From the NCBI GenBank assembly GCA_035718275.1, contig DASTHI010000050.1, positions 1-64,000 of the forward strand: DNA of 64,000 bases, in the 5' to 3' direction. The notes beneath the pieces were generated by a model. It worked only from the letters and a program-made list of their open reading frames with translations. It was not told the origin of the DNA and did no database searches. The translations under genes were made by a program, and so were the position numbers. The stretch comes from Pseudolabrys sp035718275 (lineage in GTDB: Bacteria > Pseudomonadota > Alphaproteobacteria > Rhizobiales > Xanthobacteraceae). The first letter of the stretch is position 1; each line of letters opens with the position of its first letter. Shown here piece by piece: positions 1 to 8,808 of the stretch.

Positions 1-99
1 CTGGTTTCCGAATGGAAGTCACAACCGACAGCCTTAACGCTTAAGGCGAAGCGCGGTGTTTCAGCAGCAGAAGAACTCCTAAAGGCCAACAAGAAATAA
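1..99 (+). CDS. 3' end of an unidentified protein (partial)
   Basis: An open frame runs from the first base to a TAA at 97-99 and encodes a basic, Lys/Ala-rich C-terminus ending in AEELLKANKK. Its codon use looks coding. The gene begins outside the window, so length and function cannot be judged, and no family is recognised from 32 residues. Confidence 0.4.
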   Translation: MVSEWKSQPTALTLKAKRGVSAAEELLKANKK

Positions 100-434
100 G
101 GATTCTCTGCCTCTCGCTTTTAAGCCGATATGTGAATGGCCACGGCAGAGCGAAAACGCAGACTGCAACGGACCAAGTCTTTGCTGTCGGCAACACGTCG
201 ATACCGGGAATTTTTTTCGAAAAGGACGACAGCCGGATCCAGAAGTCCAAATAAAAGGCGGAATTCGCTCAAAATGTTTTCAACCTGTAGAGGCCGCGGT
301 ATCGAAGCGCGGTAGGTGGCCAAAGCGTCGTTTCGCCAGCGTCCACTGTTCGGCGCGAGACTGTCAAAGTCGGGCGACGCGGCACCCGAGGCCCCGCAAG
401 AATTGACAGGCCGCCTAGGGCCAAAACTTGGTAT
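100..434. other. Intergenic stretch, no supported gene
   Basis: About 335 bp lie between the partial gene at the left edge and the convergent peptidase gene. Short frames on both strands lack coding character and ribosome sites. No clear terminator hairpin or repeat was seen. Confidence 0.4.
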
Positions 435-1604
435 TCACTTTTGCTTTGATGCTGGCGACTGGTTTGATGATGGCGACGGCTTCTTCAATCCAGCCAGTCG
501 TGCCTTCACTGAGCCGCGTTTATCGGCGTATTCTTTGCCATCAATCGGGGCAACATGCGGTGGATCCTTGTCGAGATACGGTCGCGCGATCCCCAGTTCA
601 TTTTCGTGCGCGTCGATCCACTTCCACAGACTTTCAGTCGACGTCCATCTCTCCGCACGTGTCGCGCCCTTGAGACTGACGAGATCGGCTGCAAGCCCAT
701 GACCATAGCCGCCGCGGCGGCTGCCGCCATGGTACGAGCTGTCCGGCGCAGCCTTGTTGCCGCTTGCGAGCTCTTGCCGATAATTATCGCGGAATCCGCT
801 CGTTATGCCGGGGGAAAGCCCGGCGTCCTCCATCGCGCGTAGTGCTTTATACAGCTTCCGCTTGAAGCCCCGATCCATGCCTCCGATTACGTAGTCCTTC
901 ACCGACATGCTGACTTTCTGGGCGGCTTTCGGATCTTTCCACCCGAAGTCCTCGGTGACGTATTTCGTCCGAGTTTGGACGACAGTTCGCATCTTGCCCT
1001 TCTTCTTGACTTTGACCTTGATCCGCTCCTCCACCTTGACGGTGTCAACTTTCGGCGTTTGCTCGTACAGCGACCAAAGGTATTGGTCGATGCAGACCTC
1101 CGACTCGAGGCACGCATCATCGGGAGGTTGTGATTTTATGTCCGCCTGGGCCGCATTCTCCAGCGGATCAGTTGCATTGACTGCCGGCACGGCCAACGCG
1201 ACGAGTCGCGGCATCAATCGAAGGTCGAGCAGAGCGGTGCTGCTGCTCTCGTGGTCGGCAACTTCGACCGAGCAAGTCGCTCCCTCCGTTTCGTTTCGAA
1301 GCGCGTCAGGCGGGCTAAACAAATTCTCTCGCTGTGTGGCACGTTGCATCGGACGCGGGTCGGGCCGACTCACACTGCCGCTTGCCAGATCGGAGACATC
1401 GCGCTCGCTCGGCGCAGTTGCTCGTGGTGCGCCGACGTGCTCGGCGCTGGCGGCCGCAGATGTTGTCGGAGTCCCTTCGATCGACGCTCGGGTGCGCGCG
1501 ACGATAGGTGGATCGAGATCTGCGAATCCAGCATCGACCCAACTGGTGATAGCGATCGTTCCGCACAACGTCGCGAATAAAGCAAATCGGTGCGAGATCT
1601 TCAC
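435..1604 (-). CDS. Secreted M15-type D,D-peptidase-like protein
   Basis: This predicted exported protein of 389 residues has an N-terminal hydrophobic segment, then about 200 residues of low-complexity linker, then a C-terminal domain resembling the M15 (VanY/D-Ala-D-Ala carboxypeptidase) fold. Visible motifs are GITSGFRDNYRQ, the zinc-binding-like segment GYGHGLAADLV and a late His in DPPHVAP, in the order expected for M15 metal ligands. A basic patch KVKVKKKGK precedes the domain. The start chosen is GTG at 1604, because GGCGGAGG lies just upstream; an in-frame TTG at 1628 has no such site. The likely role is peptidoglycan stem-peptide hydrolysis in the periplasm. The family assignment is good; the exact substrate is inferred. 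Confidence 0.75.
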   Translation of the reverse strand: MKISHRFALFATLCGTIAITSWVDAGFADLDPPIVARTRASIEGTPTTSAAASAEHVGAPRATAPSERDVSDLASGSVSRPDPRPMQRATQRENLFSPPDALRNETEGATCSVEVADHESSSTALLDLRLMPRLVALAVPAVNATDPLENAAQADIKSQPPDDACLESEVCIDQYLWSLYEQTPKVDTVKVEERIKVKVKKKGKMRTVVQTRTKYVTEDFGWKDPKAAQKVSMSVKDYVIGGMDRGFKRKLYKALRAMEDAGLSPGITSGFRDNYRQELASGNKAAPDSSYHGGSRRGGYGHGLAADLVSLKGATRAERWTSTESLWKWIDAHENELGIARPYLDKDPPHVAPIDGKEYADKRGSVKARLAGLKKPSPSSNQSPASKQK

Positions 1605-2014
1605 CCGTCCTCCGCCCCAAGGCTGCAAACCAACCTACAAAAATATGCCGAAATATCAAGCAAACCCGCGTGCGACGGCATGATCTCGGCCGCGATAGAC
1701 AGCGACCAAGGTATGTCGGCACCGAAAATTCTTGAGTTTATTAACGAACGTTCATCAACGCCGATGTAAACGGTGAGCTGCACCAGCATATAATCAATTG
1801 TGCGCCGCACTCCACGTTGCGCCGGACCAATCTTCGCTTTTGGGTGGTAGGCTCGACCGGTCGCCGCAAACCGACCTCATTCAGCAAGGCCGACAAGTTC
1901 CAGTTCTTAGGGATCAACAAAAAGTAAAAACCGGCGATGCGCGAATTGCTATACTTCGTCACAGCAAGTCGTATGCGTAAATGGTAATCGATCCCTGCAG
2001 TGCACATCCCCCAC
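1605..2014. other. Divergent intergenic region
   Basis: About 410 bp lie between the leftward M15 peptidase and the rightward L,D-transpeptidase, so promoters for both must be here. The AT-rich stretch near 1785-1800 (TATAATCAATTG) contains a consensus-like -10 hexamer. No gene was recognised. Confidence 0.35.
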
Positions 2015-3244
2015 ATGATAATCAGTTGCGAATGCCCTGAGCGTAGCAAGTCGGCATTTCGTCCTCGGCGCATCAAGCCTCCATGCATTTATGCAATCTT
2101 AGCGGTCGTACTTGCGTTTTTCGTGGTTTCGGCAGGCACCGCACACGCCCAATTTCTGTTTTGGCCAAAATATCGATCGTGGTCGAATTTTCAGTCCCCG
2201 TCCAAGCACCAGCGTCACCGCACCAAATCTGAATCAGCAAAAAAGACTTCGTCCAATATTGCTCCAAAAGGACCGCTCCAGGTCGTCATCTCGATCAAAG
2301 ACCAGCGAATTTCGGTTTATGAGAATGGCGGGCTGATGGCCCGCTCTTCAGTATCGACAGGGGTTCGCAACCATCCGACCCCATTGGGCATATTCAGCGT
2401 CATCAGCAAGCAACGGTGGCACCGTTCAAATATTTATAGCGATGCTCCTATGCCCTACATGCAGCGCATCACTTGGTCAGGAATTGCACTGCACGCAGGG
2501 GTTTTGCCGGGATATCCGGCGTCACACGGCTGCATTCGCATGACCAATGATTTTGCTATTCGACTCTGGAAACTCACAAAGCGCGGCACGCGTGTTATCA
2601 TTGTGAGAGACGACGTGCGGCCAGTCGAAATATCCAATCCCCGCTTTTTTGCATCAACACTAAAAGAACCGTCCCAGTCGCAGATATCTCAAGTTGGGGC
2701 GATCGCCAGCAACGGGATACTCGCAGCGGCGAAAGATCTGCCGTTAACATCCAGTGGCGAGGTGCAAGACCCTAGCAGTCCTGCGCGCTCGACGAATGGC
2801 GAAGTCACCCCGAAAAAGAACAGGCCAATCTCTGTGTTCGTGAGCCGCAAATTGGGTAAGCTCTTCGTGCGACAGGGCTTCAAGCCATTATTCGACGTAC
2901 CGATTACGATCGAAAATCCATCGGAGCCACTGGGAACGCACGTCCTCACCGCAATGGGTTTTCAGGACGAAAGCGCGGCTCTTCGCTGGACGGTGATCTC
3001 GATACCCGAAGAATCCGGTGGCGGACCCAAGCGACTAGCAAAATCAACTAAAAGGGCCCCGAACACGACCGCACTGCCATCCAGCGACAAAGCGAACGCT
3101 GCGCTCAACCGCATCGAAATTCCGCAGGATGTGGCGAACCGTATCGCTGAATTGCTCACGCCGGGCTCTTCATTCATCGTATCCGATCACGGGATCAGCG
3201 ATGAAACGGGGTCCGACACGGATTTCATCGTGGTCACGCACTGA
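2015..3244 (+). CDS. L,D-transpeptidase (YkuD family), secreted
   Basis: This enzyme forms 3-3 cross-links or attaches proteins to peptidoglycan in the periplasm. An N-terminal basic region and hydrophobic stretch ending in AGTAHA form a signal peptide or anchor. The YkuD domain follows, with strands such as VVISIKDQRISVYENG and the catalytic motif HAGVLPGYPASHGCIRM, with the nucleophile Cys near residue 173 and the conserved upstream His. A C-terminal extension of about 200 residues has no recognised domain apart from a segment (PISVFVSRKLGKLFVRQGF) that looks like the start of a second, degenerate YkuD-like strand pair. ATG 2015 is preferred, but GTG 2000 is also in frame and neither has a clear ribosome site. 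Confidence 0.85.
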   Translation: MIISCECPERSKSAFRPRRIKPPCIYAILAVVLAFFVVSAGTAHAQFLFWPKYRSWSNFQSPSKHQRHRTKSESAKKTSSNIAPKGPLQVVISIKDQRISVYENGGLMARSSVSTGVRNHPTPLGIFSVISKQRWHRSNIYSDAPMPYMQRITWSGIALHAGVLPGYPASHGCIRMTNDFAIRLWKLTKRGTRVIIVRDDVRPVEISNPRFFASTLKEPSQSQISQVGAIASNGILAAAKDLPLTSSGEVQDPSSPARSTNGEVTPKKNRPISVFVSRKLGKLFVRQGFKPLFDVPITIENPSEPLGTHVLTAMGFQDESAALRWTVISIPEESGGGPKRLAKSTKRAPNTTALPSSDKANAALNRIEIPQDVANRIAELLTPGSSFIVSDHGISDETGSDTDFIVVTH

Positions 3245-3311
3245 GCTGATGCTCGCACCGCTGGCGCAGGAAAAAGCCGGCTCGCCGGGAACGGTCCCAG
3301 CTAAAACTGCC

Positions 3312-4856
3312 CTAACGTTTTCGATTGGGAGACACAAAAGGATTTGTGTCGACAGCTTTGCGTCTCACGAAGGGATTTGCTTCTGAATGTTCTGCATTAT
3401 TGAAGCACCCTTCCAGTCGTTGAAACGCTGCCGAGCTGCCATTGAGCGGTACATGCAGTGTGTCTGCCTCAGCACGCACTTCAAGACTGCGAACGGAGCG
3501 AAGCTTTGAATTGAGCCGAGGATCGTCAAGCGCAATGCTCACACTTTTTGCTTCGGCGAGAGCCTTCGCGTTCACAGATCGCGAACCTGCGGACAGACGA
3601 ACGGGATACGTCTTGCCTCGATCGAGCTTCCATTTCGGCGACTCGAGTATGAGCGTCAAGCCGTTCTGTGTCCGCGCGAAAGTTATTGCAAGCTCGCCTT
3701 CCGAACGGCTCATGGTGCAACGTTCGAACTTGTTGGCCTTATTGCTGGTTGCGATTGCGATTGCCCAAGGACCGACAGTAATAGTGTGGTCCTTGTCCTT
3801 GCGGCGCTGACCCACGGTTTCCGACGAGGCATTAGCCGGCGGAACATTGCCGCTTGCGATTCGAACCACACGGGGTGGTTCGCGTACATCCCATTCGCAA
3901 AGGCGATGGCCACGCGCGCGCTCAAGGTTGTCGAGATGAATGTGGTTCTCGTGATGGCGGTCAGCGCCAGGCCCGAGCACTGTCGTAAAGCGGTGACATA
4001 CGGAATCCCGTAAATCTTCGCGAATCGACTTCTCCACGGTCACATCGGTGAGTTCGCTCCGGCGGCCGTGAGTGAGGACCAGGGCCCGCACGTCGATGGC
4101 GTTACCCTTGCCATGTTCACTCAGTTTGGCATCCGGGAGGCCATTGCGGCCGCGGCATTCGTATGAGCCATAGGTTTCAATAGCATGAAGCCTGGTGTCC
4201 ACCCTGTCGATTCGTGGCGAGGCCTCACCGCGAATCCAGGCCGCGAAAGATTCCGCCATTGGACAACGCAGGATCGCCGCAGGCCTCACCTCGATGTGGC
4301 GGTGGTCGGGAAGCAGCACCGAATCGAGTTGCACCATGTCGCGACCGCCGCAATTTCCAGGGCCGATGAGTCTGGGCAACAGTTCAATGACGGCTATTGA
4401 GGCAAGGCGCTGGTCGCAATCACTCGGTGAGCTGGTCACGTCGGCGGAGTTGAAGTCGGGACCAGCCGCTTCAACAAAAGAATGAGGCTCGGGCCACTCG
4501 GGTGGGCGTGGCCGCGGTAGGGGTATGTCCTTGGTGATGGCACTGGTGCCACGTGCTTCAGGTAATTCTGGAATCGCAGGACGATCGCCAGTCGGTCTCG
4601 TCCTTCGCCGTTGACTTGGATCTCCATGTGGCCGGTGCCGCCTTGGTTGCTGTCCCTTCCAGTTGCTCGGACCAAACCAGTCTTGAAAAAACCTGTCGGA
4701 CTGAGAACGTGCCCGCGCGGACAAAAAAAGATTGTGAGAAGGCTGCGCCTCGGATGCGGTTGGCACGATGATTTCCGCCAACACTGCGCCCGCGCAGCCG
4801 GCGAGAAGGGTCGCTGCCACGAATAAACGATTTACAGATCGACCCGCACCAGACAA
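3312..4856 (-). CDS. Extensin-like family protein with C-terminal IalB-like domain
   Basis: This exported protein of 514 residues starts with a signal peptide (LFVAATLLAGCAGAVLA) and a Pro/Arg-rich linker, then an extensin-like C-terminal domain (PF06904 type). Visible hallmarks are CDQRLASIAVIELLP, a GNCGG turn, RCPMAESFAAWI, TYGSYECRGRN, LSEHGKGNAIDV and HHENHIHLD, which carry the conserved His/Asp and paired cysteines of this M15-related fold. After it come about 150 residues resembling invasion-associated locus B proteins (VGPWAIAI..., FERCTMSR). TTG 4856 is taken as start because GAGGTGG lies a few bases upstream. It probably acts on the cell wall; the fusion with the IalB-like part is the notable feature. 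Confidence 0.75.
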   Translation of the reverse strand: MSGAGRSVNRLFVAATLLAGCAGAVLAEIIVPTASEAQPSHNLFLSARARSQSDRFFQDWFGPSNWKGQQPRRHRPHGDPSQRRRTRPTGDRPAIPELPEARGTSAITKDIPLPRPRPPEWPEPHSFVEAAGPDFNSADVTSSPSDCDQRLASIAVIELLPRLIGPGNCGGRDMVQLDSVLLPDHRHIEVRPAAILRCPMAESFAAWIRGEASPRIDRVDTRLHAIETYGSYECRGRNGLPDAKLSEHGKGNAIDVRALVLTHGRRSELTDVTVEKSIREDLRDSVCHRFTTVLGPGADRHHENHIHLDNLERARGHRLCEWDVREPPRVVRIASGNVPPANASSETVGQRRKDKDHTITVGPWAIAIATSNKANKFERCTMSRSEGELAITFARTQNGLTLILESPKWKLDRGKTYPVRLSAGSRSVNAKALAEAKSVSIALDDPRLNSKLRSVRSLEVRAEADTLHVPLNGSSAAFQRLEGCFNNAEHSEANPFVRRKAVDTNPFVSPNRKR

Positions 4857-5215
4857 AAGCCACCTCGCAGTGGTATCGCCATCCGTTCACGTGTCGGATT
4901 GCCTTCGTGCCGGCCCATTTCCGGCGATCGCCGGGCTGGGACAAACGCTCGAGCTTCTCCTCTGGCTTCAATTCTTGATCTGGCTGCCCCCAAGACAGTT
5001 GCCTCTGTTCGCTCCCTTGCAATTCGAATATCGGGGTCAAAGTTCCATTCTCTGCACTGCCTGCCGACCAAAATGGATGCACTCAGGTAGAGCGCGTTTT
5101 TTTGTTCGCAGATAAAACGGCGGCATGCGGTATCAAGTTGCCCCCAGCCGATATCTCATCGCGCTTATTCTGGCCTTCCGGGTCTCTAAGCCGACAACAA
5201 TTCAAGGGGGAGGGG
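4857..5215. other. Divergent intergenic region
   Basis: About 360 bp separate the leftward extensin-like gene and the rightward small lipoprotein. Frames here lack start sites and coding character. The region must carry both promoters; no palindromic operator stands out. Confidence 0.35.
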
Positions 5216-5482
5216 ATGCGCAGGACGCTGGTCTTTGTCGCAATCGCATTGATGCTTGGTGGGTGTGCTGGCAGCGGTCGCGTCGATGACCGCGTTGCGG
5301 GCGGCGCATTAATCGGCGGCGGCACGGGCGCGCTCATTGGCGGTTTGGCTGGCCGCTCAGCCGGAGCTGCGCTTGCAGGAGGGCTTGTTGGTGCCGCAGC
5401 CGGCGCGATCATCGCCGACGCTACGCGGCCCGGCTGGTGTTACTATCGGCGACATCATCGGCGCCACTACGTGCGCTGCTGA
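5216..5482 (+). CDS. Small glycine-zipper lipoprotein
   Basis: An 88-residue protein starts MRRTLVFVAIALMLGGCAG, a lipoprotein signal peptide with lipobox LGGC, so the mature protein begins with a lipidated Cys and should sit in the outer membrane or periplasm. The mature part is a glycine zipper (GGALIGGGTGALIGGLAG followed by AGAALAGGLVGAAAGAII), as in SlyB/17-kDa-antigen type proteins, and ends in a His/Arg/Tyr tail with two Cys. ATG 5216 follows a strong AAGGGGGAGG site; a longer in-frame reading from 5102 would bury the signal peptide and is rejected. The cellular role is unknown. Confidence 0.8.
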   Translation: MRRTLVFVAIALMLGGCAGSGRVDDRVAGGALIGGGTGALIGGLAGRSAGAALAGGLVGAAAGAIIADATRPGWCYYRRHHRRHYVRC

Positions 5483-5578
5483 TCCACAGATTCGACCGGG
5501 AACGCCATCGGCGGACAACGATCCGCTTGCGGCGCCACAGCCGGTCACTGCCAAACTAGGGTGCGTTGGAATTTGCGC

Positions 5579-6136
5579 CTACCGGCGACCTTTTTGATAG
5601 GTGCCGATGAGCTCGGCACTGCCAAGTACATGGCCTGCCATCGCGCGTTCAATCTGCGATTTCGTCGCGTTTTGTAGATCGAGCGTGATATCCAGTGCGT
5701 AGAGATGATGGAAGTAGCGGTGGCGGCCGATGGGCGGACACGGGCCTCCATAGCCCTTCCTTTTGAAATCGTTCGCCCCAAGCGAGACTCCGCGGGGCAG
5801 GCCTGCCTTTCCTGCGTTCTCGGGCAAACTCTCGACATCCGGTGGTATGTTGTAGACGACCCAATGCACCCAAACCATTTTCGGTGCTTTCGGATCGGGC
5901 GCGTCAGGGTCGGCGATCATCAGGACAAGACTTTTGGTGCCGCGGGGCACGTCCTTCCATGCAAGTGGCGGCGAGATGTTCTCGCCCTCGCAGGTATACT
6001 TCGACGGAATAGGCTCGTTCTGTCGGAAAGCCGGTGAAGTGAGCGTCAGTGCCGCGGCGGCATTTGGCGAAACGGTCAGCAGCGCTGTTGCAAAGAGGAT
6101 GAGCCCGGACGTTCGATACGGAGATATGTGCTTCAT
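5579..6136 (-). CDS. YbhB/YbcL (PEBP, Raf-kinase-inhibitor-like) protein, exported
   Basis: A 185-residue protein has a signal peptide (LILFATALLTVSPNAAAA) and a phosphatidylethanolamine-binding-protein fold. Diagnostic segments are IPSKYTCEGENISPPLAW, LVLMIADPDAPDPKAPKMVWVHWVVYNIP and the GYGGPCPPIGRHRYFHHLYALD block that forms the ligand pocket. Length matches the bacterial family. Biochemical function is undefined in bacteria; a periplasmic location is predicted. It is transcribed in the same direction as the patatin-fusion pair on its right, but a 48-bp gap and no obvious coupling make co-transcription uncertain. Confidence 0.88.
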   Translation of the reverse strand: MKHISPYRTSGLILFATALLTVSPNAAAALTLTSPAFRQNEPIPSKYTCEGENISPPLAWKDVPRGTKSLVLMIADPDAPDPKAPKMVWVHWVVYNIPPDVESLPENAGKAGLPRGVSLGANDFKRKGYGGPCPPIGRHRYFHHLYALDITLDLQNATKSQIERAMAGHVLGSAELIGTYQKGRR

Positions 6137-6184
6137 TTCGCTGTCCCACGATCGCTGCGGCCGCCCGCCGTGGCCGCTGTCATC

Positions 6185-6367
6185 TCAGCTTAGGTCAGAA
6201 GATTTGGCGTAGTCTCGGGCTACTGCTGCATTCGCCTCCCGGATGGCGCGTCCCTCGTCTCCGGTTTGTGCCAGCACCGCATTGGCGATCTCTGCCCACA
6301 TGCGTTGACGTTTAGGGCTGTCAGCCTTCTTGGTGTGGCGTTCGGCGTCGTCCGCAGTCCACGGCAT
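6185..6367 (-). CDS. Conserved small soluble protein (MPWTxxDAxRH type)
   Basis: A 60-residue charged, helix-rich protein begins MPWTADDAERHTKKADSPK and ends GRAIREANAAVARDYAKS. Proteins of this pattern are common small hypotheticals in Rhizobiales; no activity is known to me. Its ATG at 6367 overlaps the TGA stop of the upstream FAD/patatin gene (TGATG), so the two are very probably translationally coupled. Confidence 0.75.
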   Translation of the reverse strand: MPWTADDAERHTKKADSPKRQRMWAEIANAVLAQTGDEGRAIREANAAVARDYAKSSDLS

Positions 6368-8649
6368 CAAGCGATCTCCATAGAGCTCATCGAAAGCGAG
6401 GTGATCTTTGACGAAGCAAGCGCGTTCACAGTCGCACGATATCCGCTTTGCTTGAGCTGTTCGATCGAGAGCCTCGAAAAATCGTAGTCCTTTGACAACG
6501 GCTCGTCCTCCGCCATCTCGCGGACGATACGGGTGATCATTGTTGGCGCAATGTCGCCCATCAATTGAATATAGGGAGGCCTTTGCGTGATTTGCGTTCG
6601 TTTTTCCGGAGGCACATCGACGAGGATGTCTTCAACCAGCCGCCGGAAGTCATGCAACAGATTGCGGGTGCGGACATCATTTCGGATGCGTTCCGAATAG
6701 ACGATTTCATCTCGCCGAAACATGACTTCCACAATGTTCGCCGGAAGTTGTTTTCTGCCTGGGAAGAGGTCGACGATGAATATCCGCTTTCCAGCTGCCC
6801 CGCATCGCTCGATCACATCCTCCAACGGCGAGTTGCTCACGATTCCGCCATCCCAATAGTGCTTGCCGCCGATCGTTGTCCATGGAAATCCAGGCGGAAG
6901 ACTGCCGCTGGCCAGAATGTGATCGGACGTGAGGTCGTCGACGTAGCTGTCAAAGATCTCGAGCTGCGCCGTCTCCACATTCACGGCGCTGACGATCAGC
7001 CGGATCGGGCTTGATTTCAATCTGCTGAAATCCGTGTATTTCGCGAGCAAGTCGCGGACAGGCGAAGGGTCGTAAAAGCTCGTCCAGTTGAACGGAAGTT
7101 GATTGAGGCTCCAGAGCGGATTGAACCACTTGGGGTGAAAGAAGTTCGGCGATCCAAAAACCAGGCTCGTCCACGATGAAAGGATGCGCCGCGAGGCCTC
7201 ATCCGGAATTTCAGGCGTTACGATCGCAAGGTCGTGCCAGAACGATTCGAGCGCCGCGGAGGGATGTTTCGGGTTCCCGGCGATGACCGCCGCATTGAAA
7301 GCGCCGATCGATACCCCGGCCACGATATCGGGATAGGTGCCTCCGTCCTCGAGCGCTTTGACGACGCCGCATTCGAAAGCACCGAGCGCGCCGCCACCCT
7401 GCAAGACAAGGATGTTCTGGGTCGGGATCTGCTCGAGAGGAAATTGCGGATCGCTCAGCTTGTTGATGATGGCTTGCAGATTGACCCGATGGCGGATCAA
7501 ACCCTCAACCGCCTTGGTCTCGTGCGCCGGTCGGCCCAGCGAGAAGAGGGCGCGAGGCACCTCTTCTTTGAGATAAAACAGAGCAAATGATCGATCGTTG
7601 AGCGAACCGCGCGCGATTTTTTGGTCGCCAATTTCTGGGTAGCCGATAAAATCAAAAGTGATGTCGAACACATCGCAGAAGAAATAGGAGACTTCGTCAT
7701 AGGGCATGCGCTGGCCGAGCATGTTCCTGGCGGCCAACCGTCCCTGCTTGATGGCATTGTCCCAGTGCTCGATGCGACGGCGAATGTTAAAAACGGGATC
7801 GAAGAAGCTCGCTACGTCTCCGGCAGCGAAGATGTCCGGCAAGTTTGTTTGGAGATATCTGTCAACCACGACGCCGTCGTCAATTTCAATGCCGCTTCCG
7901 CGCAGGAATTCGACCTCAGGCGCCACGCCGGCCGCCACCAATGCCATTTCGCACGGTAGGGTCTTTCCGGATCGCGTTCTGACGGCTTCGACTTTCGTTT
8001 CGCCAGAAAATCCGGTCACCTCATCGCCAAGGACAATATCGACTCCGTGTTCGCGATAGGTGCGATCGAAGAAATCCGAGATGGATTGCGATTCCAGCTT
8101 GTCGAGCAGGATCTCCTCCATCGCAACGAGGGTGACATGTATCCCGTTTGCGCTGAGTGATGCGGCAAGTTCGATGGCGAGAAAACTTCCCCCAACCACC
8201 ACAACACGGCTGGCATGTTCGGCGGCACGTTTGATATCGCGAGCATCAGCGAGTGTGCGTAAATAATACAGTCCGGCCAGTGTTGAGCCAGGAATCGTCA
8301 AGCGAACGGGTGTCGCGCCGGTGGCAATCAATAGTTTTCGATAACCAATCTCGACCGCTCGATCGGTTCGCACAATCCGCTGATCGGCATCCACTTCTGT
8401 TGCGCGCGCACCCAGGATGAGGTCGATCGCCTGCTCGCGATAGAAGGACTCATTGAAGATCGGTAATTGCTCTTCCGACTGCGTTCCGAGCAAGAACTGG
8501 GTCGAGAGGGGCGGACGCTGATATGGGAGCCACGGCTCCGCCGATAAAATAGCAATTGTGCCGTCGGCTCCTTCCAACCTCAGCGTTTCGGCAGCGGTCG
8601 CTGCGGCAAGCCCACCCCCGACAAGCAGAAAGTCTATTGGTCCTGTCAT
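6367..8649 (-). CDS. FAD-dependent oxidoreductase fused to patatin-like phospholipase
   Basis: A 760-residue two-part protein. Residues about 1-400 are a ferredoxin-reductase-like flavoprotein: FAD-binding LVGGGLAAATAAETL, the NAD-binding VVVVGGSFLAIELAASL, and the second FAD motif TNLPDIFAAGDVA. Residues about 415-740 are a patatin: oxyanion-loop GGGALGAF, nucleophile elbow GVSIG (Ser near 447) and catalytic Asp of WDGGIVSN (near 600), then a C-terminal region like DUF3734. Both active sites look intact. ATG 8649 (MTGPIDFLLVGGG) places the FAD motif at the N-terminus; in-frame codons upstream to 8754 look like leader. Expected activities are NAD(P)H oxidation and lipid acyl hydrolysis; their combined role is unknown. 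Confidence 0.85.
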   Translation of the reverse strand: MTGPIDFLLVGGGLAAATAAETLRLEGADGTIAILSAEPWLPYQRPPLSTQFLLGTQSEEQLPIFNESFYREQAIDLILGARATEVDADQRIVRTDRAVEIGYRKLLIATGATPVRLTIPGSTLAGLYYLRTLADARDIKRAAEHASRVVVVGGSFLAIELAASLSANGIHVTLVAMEEILLDKLESQSISDFFDRTYREHGVDIVLGDEVTGFSGETKVEAVRTRSGKTLPCEMALVAAGVAPEVEFLRGSGIEIDDGVVVDRYLQTNLPDIFAAGDVASFFDPVFNIRRRIEHWDNAIKQGRLAARNMLGQRMPYDEVSYFFCDVFDITFDFIGYPEIGDQKIARGSLNDRSFALFYLKEEVPRALFSLGRPAHETKAVEGLIRHRVNLQAIINKLSDPQFPLEQIPTQNILVLQGGGALGAFECGVVKALEDGGTYPDIVAGVSIGAFNAAVIAGNPKHPSAALESFWHDLAIVTPEIPDEASRRILSSWTSLVFGSPNFFHPKWFNPLWSLNQLPFNWTSFYDPSPVRDLLAKYTDFSRLKSSPIRLIVSAVNVETAQLEIFDSYVDDLTSDHILASGSLPPGFPWTTIGGKHYWDGGIVSNSPLEDVIERCGAAGKRIFIVDLFPGRKQLPANIVEVMFRRDEIVYSERIRNDVRTRNLLHDFRRLVEDILVDVPPEKRTQITQRPPYIQLMGDIAPTMITRIVREMAEDEPLSKDYDFSRLSIEQLKQSGYRATVNALASSKITSLSMSSMEIA

Positions 8650-8808
8650 GACGTGCTGGCTCCGGCGCGTGTGTAAACTATTTAGATGATTGCGCTTGGA
8701 AAAAGTTTCGGGTTGTCGCTGGCTGGTACCGAGGTCGTGAGAAGCGGTGTTCAATTCTTCTCGAGGCGGATTGAACCGGGCTCCGGCGGGGATCCAGTTC
8801 TTTGCCGC

